Made by a program: the position numbers and the translations under genes
The notes under the pieces: model-generated
Databases searched by the model: none
The model's input: the letters and a program-made list of their open reading frames with translations, nothing else
What the model was told of the DNA's origin: nothing
Shown: positions 59,804 through 64,000 of the stretch, one piece after another
Layout: the number at the start of each line of letters is the position of its first letter
How positions within the stretch are numbered: the first letter of the stretch is position 1
Origin: Bradyrhizobium elkanii USDA 76
Lineage (GTDB): Bacteria > Pseudomonadota > Alphaproteobacteria > Rhizobiales > Xanthobacteraceae
DNA length: 64,000 bases
Assembly (NCBI RefSeq): GCF_023278185.1
Contig: NZ_CP066356.1
Span: 5,386,001 to 5,450,000, forward strand
Direction of reading: 5' to 3'

Positions 59804-60997
59804 CTATTGCTTTGCGGCCGCGAGCGGCGGCGGAAACAGCAGCTTGAGCAGGATGGCGGCAAGCAGTGTCATCAGGGCAAGCCCGATCGAGAGATAAAGC
59901 GCGCTCGCATCGCCGAACCGGTCGATCACGATGGCATAGATCAGCGGCGCCCCCGCCGGCAGGATGAAGCTCGGGACAATGAGCCGGCCGACCAGCGTAC
60001 CATAGCTGCGGTGATCGAACAGGATCAACGGCAGCGTTCCCCTGGTGATGGTCAGAATGCCGTTGCAGGCGCCGTAGAGCAGCGCGAACGCGATCCCCAT
60101 CTCCCGCGCTGATCCGCTGAACAGGCCGGCGACGAAGGAGAGCGGCATGATCAGGCAGGCCATCAGGTTGAGCCCGAGCGGATCGATCCGTCCGCCGAAC
60201 AGGACTTCGCAGAGACGCGCGGCGGATTGTCCGATCCCCCGCAGCGTTGCGATCCACACCGCAACGGTGATGGTGAGCCCGAGGCCGGTGAGCACCGCGA
60301 TCATGTGCGCGGACATGCCGGCGTTCAGGAAGTTCGCGCCGGTCATGATCACGGCATAGAGCCCGCTGGCCGCCGCAAGCTGCCGCCGCCCCACCGCGCG
60401 CGGTTGCCTTGATGCTGCCGCAGCAGAGCCCGGCGCGCCGGCAAATCGCTGGTTCGGAATCAGCAGATGCAGCGGGATCGTCAATAGCGCGATGCCGGCA
60501 TAGGTCAGCACGGCGATGCGCCAGCCGAAATGGTCCGAGAGCATATGGCCGAACGGCCAGAACACGGTGGCGGCCAAGCCACCAAGCAAGGTGATCCCGG
60601 ACATCGCGCGGCGCGCCTCCGGCCCGCCGATCCGGGCCAGCGCCGCGAAGGCGGCATCGTACAGCGTCAGCCGCATGCCGAGGCCAAGAACGATCCAGGA
60701 CACGAAATAGCTACCGATCTGGTGCGAGACCGCGAGACCGGCGCAGCCGAGCGCGTTGATGACGGCGCCCGCGACCATGACCTGCCGGCCACCGCTTCTG
60801 TCCACCCACCTGCCCGCAAGGGGCGACGCCACCCCCATCACCAACAGCGCCGCGGCAAATCCGCCGTAGACGATGTCGCGGCTCCAGCCAAGATCCGCGG
60901 CGATCTGCTCGCCGAAGCCGCCGATCAGATAGTAGGTCGCGCCCCACGAGATCAGTTGAGCCAGCCCGAGGGCAATCACGACCCGGCGTGCGATCAC
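59804..60997 (-). CDS. MFS transporter
   Basis: 397 residues from a GTG at 60997, with AAGGA 8 nt upstream. Twelve helices; ISWGATYYLIGGFGEQIAAD, then GVASPLAGRWVDRSGGRQVM. The start codon overlaps the stop of the GNAT gene (GTGA), so the two are translationally coupled. A permease coupled to an acetyltransferase suggests resistance or modification-export of a small compound. Confidence 0.87.
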   Translation of the reverse strand: MIARRVVIALGLAQLISWGATYYLIGGFGEQIAADLGWSRDIVYGGFAAALLVMGVASPLAGRWVDRSGGRQVMVAGAVINALGCAGLAVSHQIGSYFVSWIVLGLGMRLTLYDAAFAALARIGGPEARRAMSGITLLGGLAATVFWPFGHMLSDHFGWRIAVLTYAGIALLTIPLHLLIPNQRFAGAPGSAAAASRQPRAVGRRQLAAASGLYAVIMTGANFLNAGMSAHMIAVLTGLGLTITVAVWIATLRGIGQSAARLCEVLFGGRIDPLGLNLMACLIMPLSFVAGLFSGSAREMGIAFALLYGACNGILTITRGTLPLILFDHRSYGTLVGRLIVPSFILPAGAPLIYAIVIDRFGDASALYLSIGLALMTLLAAILLKLLFPPPLAAAKQ

Positions 60998-61776
60998 CGG
61001 GCCGTTTCCTTGTCTGACGGCAGCGTGGAAGCGCCCGGCCCGAGCGGCCGCTGCATCAGCACGGTGTCGACCCATTGCCCGAGCTTGAAGCCCACCGACC
61101 TCAGCGTCCCGACCATTTCGAAGCCCATGCGACGGTGCAGCGCGATCGATCCGGCGTTGCCGCTGTTACCGATCACGGCGATCATTTGCCGCCAGGGTCC
61201 CGCCTCCGACCGTTCGATCAGCGCCCGCAGCAGCGCCGCCCCGACGCGACGGCCGCGCAGGGCTTCCGACACGTAGACCGAGTCTTCAATGGTGTTGCGA
61301 TAGGCCGGCCGCGGCCGGTACGCTGTCGCGTAGGAATAGCCAGCCACTCGTCCGTCGATATCGGCCACGAGATACGGCAGCCCCGCGGCCAGCACGGCGG
61401 CACGGCGCCCGAGCATCTCGTCGAGTGTCGGCGGCACTTCCTCGAAGGTCGCCAGCCCGTTGAGCACGTGGTGCGCGTAGATGCGCTGCACCTCCGCCAT
61501 GTCGACCTCTGTGGCGTCGCGGATCACGGTATCTTCGTTGTCGCTCATCCTTCCCTCGTGTTGCGGCATCATGGCTGTGCTTCGACGGCGCGTCGGTGCA
61601 TGCTGCAGGCACCACGGGCTCATCTCGACATCGCTGCGCGACAGTCCGATATCCGCCAGCAGGCGATCGTCGAGCTCGCGCAGCGCCTGCCGGCGGCGGA
61701 TGCGCGAATCTGGCGAGACCGCAAGATAGCGCCCCAACTCGACGATGACACCGCCAATGGACTTGAGGCCGGACAA
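60994..61776 (-). CDS. DUF1127-GNAT fusion acetyltransferase
   Basis: 260 residues if translation starts at the TTG at 61776, which has GGGAG 6 nt upstream. Residues about 16-50 are a DUF1127 domain (RRRQALRELDDRLLADIGLS). Residues about 82 to the end form a phosphinothricin-type GNAT enzyme: RIYAHHVLNGLATFEEVPPT, then VYVSEALRGRRVGAALLRAL (acetyl-CoA motif) and RMGFEMVGTLRSVGFKLGQW. No stop codon separates the parts. A second start at 61548 (ATG, with GAGGGAAGG before it) would give the GNAT domain alone. Confidence 0.8.
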   Translation of the reverse strand: MSGLKSIGGVIVELGRYLAVSPDSRIRRRQALRELDDRLLADIGLSRSDVEMSPWCLQHAPTRRRSTAMMPQHEGRMSDNEDTVIRDATEVDMAEVQRIYAHHVLNGLATFEEVPPTLDEMLGRRAAVLAAGLPYLVADIDGRVAGYSYATAYRPRPAYRNTIEDSVYVSEALRGRRVGAALLRALIERSEAGPWRQMIAVIGNSGNAGSIALHRRMGFEMVGTLRSVGFKLGQWVDTVLMQRPLGPGASTLPSDKETAR

Positions 61777-61840
61777 TGCCTGCTCCCGGTCTGCCGAAGC
61801 CGTCGCTTGCCGGACTATGCGCCGCGGCGTTATATAAGTG

Positions 61841-61869
61841 AAGCTTTGAAAGCTTATGCGCGGCATAAG
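61841..61869. promoter_or_regulatory. Overlapping palindromes between DUF1127-GNAT and LysR genes
   Basis: AAGCTTT-G-AAAGCTT (61841-61855) and CTTATGC-GCG-GCATAAG (61853-61869) overlap by 3 bp. They lie in the 103-bp divergent gap and reach to 11 bp before the LysR start. Paired palindromes suit a LysR recognition and activation site. Confidence 0.65.
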
Positions 61870-61879
61870 AGATACTTTG

Positions 61880-62779
61880 ATGAAGAACCTCAACCTCGAT
61901 TATCTCGAAAGCTTCGCTGTCGTGATCGACTGCGGCAGCTTCTCGGCGGCGGCCGAGCGGCTGCAACTCACGCAGCCCGCGGTGAGCCTGCAGGTGCGCC
62001 AGCTCGAGCGCAGCCTGAATGCGACCTTGATCGAGCGGGTCGGACGCAAGGCCAGACCGACCGCCGCCGGCGTCGCGCTGCTCTCGCACGCGCATCAGAT
62101 CAATGCGGCGGTGGCATCGGCGGTCGACGCCGTTGCACAGCAGACGACCGGAACGGCAGGCCGCGTGCGCCTCGGCACCGGTGCGACCGCCTGCATCTTC
62201 CTGCTGCCGCCGATCCTGAAGGAGCTGCGCGCCGCGCTGCCCTCGCTGGAGATCACGGTCACGACCGGCAACACCGCGGAGATCGCCCGGGCGGTCGAGG
62301 ACAACACCATCGACATCGCGCTTGTCACGCTGCCGGTGTCGGGGCGCAGCTTCGAGATCACGCCAGTCGTGAACGACGAGTTCGTGCTGATCGCGCCCCG
62401 CGACATGAAACTGCCGGCGCGGATCACCCCGGAAGTGCTGGCGACGAGGCCCGTGCTGCTGTTCGAGCCGGGCGGCAACACCCGGCGCACCGCGGACGAG
62501 TGGCTGGCGCGCGGCGGCGTGTCGCTGAAGCCGCTGATGTCGCTCGGCAGCGTCGAGGCGATCAAGGAGATGGTGCGCGCCGGGCTAGGCTGCGCGGTGC
62601 TGCCCGGCATGGCCGTTCCCGCCAGCACCAAGCAGCGCGACCTGATCGTCCGGTCGCTGTCACCAAAGCTCTACCGCCGGCTCGCGGTGGTGATCCGCCG
62701 CGACAAGCGCCTCGATCGGGGGCTGCGGCAGACCTTGTCGGCGCTGAAGGGGCTCTCGGCCAAGGACAATGGCCGCTAG
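61880..62779 (+). CDS. LysR family regulator
   Basis: 299 residues from ATG 61880, where family alignment begins; ATG 61856 falls inside the palindromes. HTH: NLDYLESFAVVIDCGSFSAA, then LQLTQPAVSLQVRQLERSLN. It is divergent from the DUF1127-GNAT/MFS unit, which it likely controls. C-terminal domain contains the usual two lobes. Confidence 0.92.
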   Translation: MKNLNLDYLESFAVVIDCGSFSAAAERLQLTQPAVSLQVRQLERSLNATLIERVGRKARPTAAGVALLSHAHQINAAVASAVDAVAQQTTGTAGRVRLGTGATACIFLLPPILKELRAALPSLEITVTTGNTAEIARAVEDNTIDIALVTLPVSGRSFEITPVVNDEFVLIAPRDMKLPARITPEVLATRPVLLFEPGGNTRRTADEWLARGGVSLKPLMSLGSVEAIKEMVRAGLGCAVLPGMAVPASTKQRDLIVRSLSPKLYRRLAVVIRRDKRLDRGLRQTLSALKGLSAKDNGR

Positions 62780-62871
62780 AGCGTCGAGCGAAGCGGACGT
62801 CGGTTCGCGTCGGGAAAGCAGGCAAGACAAGAAGCGAAAGCTTCGGTTCTGATTCAATCAAAACCGAAGCT
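62779..62871. repeat. GAGCG-family repeat with hairpin
   Basis: The left part resembles 42909-42957 (GAGCGAAGCGGA core). The hairpin at 62839-62871 has 16-bp arms with one mismatch and the same TTCTGATTCAATCA core as 42973-43009. It lies between the convergent LysR and DUF899 genes and would make a good terminator. Confidence 0.75.
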
Positions 62872-62907
62872 CTCGGAGCACGCCGCGCGTTCGCCCTGCT
62901 CCACCCC

Positions 62908-63705
62908 TTACGTCGCCTTGCGCTCCTGCTCCGCGATCTTGCGGAACGCGGCCTCGCCGGCATCGGTCACCGCCGCCCATTTTGCGTTCGGCGTGGCCTC
63001 GGCGTCGTAATTGTCGTGCCAGTTCCACCATTTGTAGGTCGGGCCCTGCGGATAACCCTTCGGCGAGTCCTCCCAGAGTTCCTGGCGACCGAGCGGCGTG
63101 ATGTCGAGATAGCTCCACACCGTACCCATCGCTTCGTCGCCGCGGCTGTTGACGAGATAGGTGCGGAAGATCCGCTCGCCGTCGCGGATGAACACGTTGT
63201 GGCCGTGCCACTCGGCGACGCCGAAGTCGGCGTCAAAACTGTCGGTGATCGTGTACCATGGCATGTCCCACTCCATCCGCGCCTTCAGACGCGCGATGTC
63301 GGCCTGCGGCGCGCGCGAAGCGTAAGCGAGCGTGGTGTCGCGCTGGTTCAGATGGGAGAGATGACTGACCTGATCGGCGCCGAGCGAACAGCCGCGGCAG
63401 CCGTGATCCGGCCAGCCGAACACGCCGGGCTCGAAGAAGGCGCGGTAGACGATCAGCTGCCGGCGCCCCTCGAACAGGTCGAGCAAGGTCGCCTTGCCGT
63501 TCGGTCCTTCGAAGACATACGGCTTCTCGACCGCCATCCAGGGCATTCGCCGCCGCTCTGCCGCTAGCGCGTCGCGTGCCCGCACCTGGGCCTTTTCCTT
63601 CACCAGCATCTCCAGGCGTGCCGCCTCCCACGCCTCCCGCGACACCACCGGCGCTGTCTGCATCGCCGCCAGTCCGCCGCGATCGTTTTCAGCTGATTTA
63701 TTCAT
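62908..63705 (-). CDS. DUF899 thioredoxin-fold protein
   Basis: 265 residues from ATG 63705 with GGAGAG upstream. The DUF899 pattern is clear: LLDLFEGRRQLIVYRAFFEP, then DHGCRGCSLGADQVSHLSHL (a CxxC pair), WYTITDSFDADFGVAEWHGH and YLDITPLGRQELWEDSPKGY. The family has a thioredoxin-like fold and unknown function; a role in oxidative defence is often guessed. It is divergent from the MarR gene at the window's end. Confidence 0.9.
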   Translation of the reverse strand: MNKSAENDRGGLAAMQTAPVVSREAWEAARLEMLVKEKAQVRARDALAAERRRMPWMAVEKPYVFEGPNGKATLLDLFEGRRQLIVYRAFFEPGVFGWPDHGCRGCSLGADQVSHLSHLNQRDTTLAYASRAPQADIARLKARMEWDMPWYTITDSFDADFGVAEWHGHNVFIRDGERIFRTYLVNSRGDEAMGTVWSYLDITPLGRQELWEDSPKGYPQGPTYKWWNWHDNYDAEATPNAKWAAVTDAGEAAFRKIAEQERKAT

Positions 63706-63820
63706 GATGGTCTCTCCATCTCCGATTTGGACGAACTCCGGGACCCCAGCGCGGTTCCATCGCCGCCCGCCGTTCGCCGTTGGTCATGCCCCAATCTGGC
63801 GCCGCGGCAGCAGTGAGCGG

Positions 63821-63842
63821 GAGTGACAAGTGTGTCGGGATT
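63821..63842. repeat. 22-bp dispersed repeat, copy 2
   Basis: Exact second copy of the sequence at 41648-41669. Here too it lies in a divergent intergenic region (63706-63922), between DUF899 and the MarR gene, but 80 bp before the start codon rather than directly at it. Confidence 0.75.
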
Positions 63843-63922
63843 TTCACGCATGCGATCCGGCACGCAACCTGTCTTTGCGATATGCTTGCACTTTGCAATT
63901 ATCTGTGCGAACCTCTCACCCC

Positions 63923-64000
63923 ATGAAACAGACCGCGCCTGCGTCCGACGATGGGCTGAAGCTCAGTGCCTGGCTGCCCTACCGACTGTTCGTGGTCGCG
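63923..64000 (+). CDS. MarR family regulator (5' part only)
   Basis: 26 codons from ATG 63923 run off the right edge without a stop. The visible sequence, DGLKLSAWLPYRLFVVA, matches the first helix of MarR regulators that start with a WLPYR-type motif. The ribosome site is weak. The divergent DUF899 gene and the repeat at 63821 lie upstream. Confidence 0.65.
   Translation, partial: MKQTAPASDDGLKLSAWLPYRLFVVA

Noticed and set aside
58094-60112. 672-codon open frame on the plus strand over the DHA2 exporter
   Set aside because: Frame-shifted shadow of the exporter, very rich in Arg and Pro.
61075-63567. 830-codon open frame on the plus strand
   Set aside because: It crosses the fusion gene, LysR and DUF899 in the wrong frame and has no recognisable protein features.
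63698-63898. Short minus-strand frame upstream of DUF899
   Set aside because: Part of its translation comes from the dispersed 22-bp repeat and there is no ribosome site, so it is not called a gene.
1-64000. CRISPR arrays, tRNA or rRNA genes, integrases or intact insertion sequences
   Set aside because: None was seen: repeats are palindromic singles or pairs, not evenly spaced arrays, and no transposase or recombinase sequence is present in any frame I read.

Overview
The window is a high-GC alphaproteobacterial chromosome segment, most likely Bradyrhizobium or a close relative. The pointers are the gene families and their order (NnrU-panB, DUF47-pit, two branched-chain amino acid transport systems, DUF1127, many LysR and MFS genes), frequent GTG and TTG starts behind good Shine-Dalgarno sequences, and several families of intergenic palindromic repeats that I recognise as typical of Bradyrhizobium intergenic DNA. 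I saw no rRNA, tRNA, CRISPR array, prophage or intact insertion sequence. I count 68 protein genes; two are cut by the window edges and one is a truncated fragment.

Layout. 1-6.5 kb holds a TPR/YfgM-like gene (cut at the left edge), an acyl-CoA synthetase, panB, nnrU, a secreted hypothetical and prfC, all on the minus strand. At 6.6-7.0 kb a guanidine-II (mini-ykkC) riboswitch precedes a Gdx/SugE guanidinium exporter. At 7.0-8.9 kb DUF47-pit (low-affinity phosphate uptake) sits behind a Pho box. 8.9-13.6 kb is a complete five-gene Liv-type ABC transporter. 13.9-17.5 kb holds a PAS_5 protein with an in-frame truncated duplicate in front of it, an orphan Imm35-like gene, an ArsC/Spx-like protein, cytochrome P460 and an alpha/beta hydrolase. 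A wHTH-TPR regulator is divergent from the hydrolase. 19.4-21.6 kb is an amidase-TetR cassette with tandem palindromic operators.

21.6-36.1 kb is a mosaic of small metabolic and stress units: two GSTs, dctA, DUF5993-dsbB, a PECR-like reductase, Lin0512, MFS/LysR, a LuxR solo, the Hsp31-like hchA, GNAT, a PadR-methyltransferase unit with a palindromic operator, YjbR, a histidine phosphatase, GlxA/HD-hydrolase. 36-48 kb contains a SWIM-SNF2 helicase, SRPBCC protein, class III adenylate cyclase, a two-wHTH regulator next to a beta-propeller gene, a homologue of the cyanobacterial fluorescence recovery protein, MFS and a second amino acid binding protein, an AAA ATPase and an AhpD-like protein. 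48-53 kb has an isolated bamA divergent from an OmpR/EnvZ-type two-component system. 53-54.6 kb is ohrR-ohr-cupin with paired operators. 54.6-64 kb is rich in MFS exporters, each beside a LysR gene, then a DUF1127-GNAT fusion, DUF899 and the start of a MarR gene.

Common themes are export plus local regulators, oxidative and electrophile defence (Ohr, GSTs, AhpD-like, Hsp31), and nutrient uptake under local control (phosphate, guanidine, dicarboxylates, amino acids). The most rewarding second looks are the guanidine-II riboswitch, the FRP-like protein without its partner, the DUF1127-GNAT fusion, the tandem PAS_5 duplication broken by one stop codon, the Ohr protein lacking its usual catalytic arginine, and the isolated bamA facing a two-component system.
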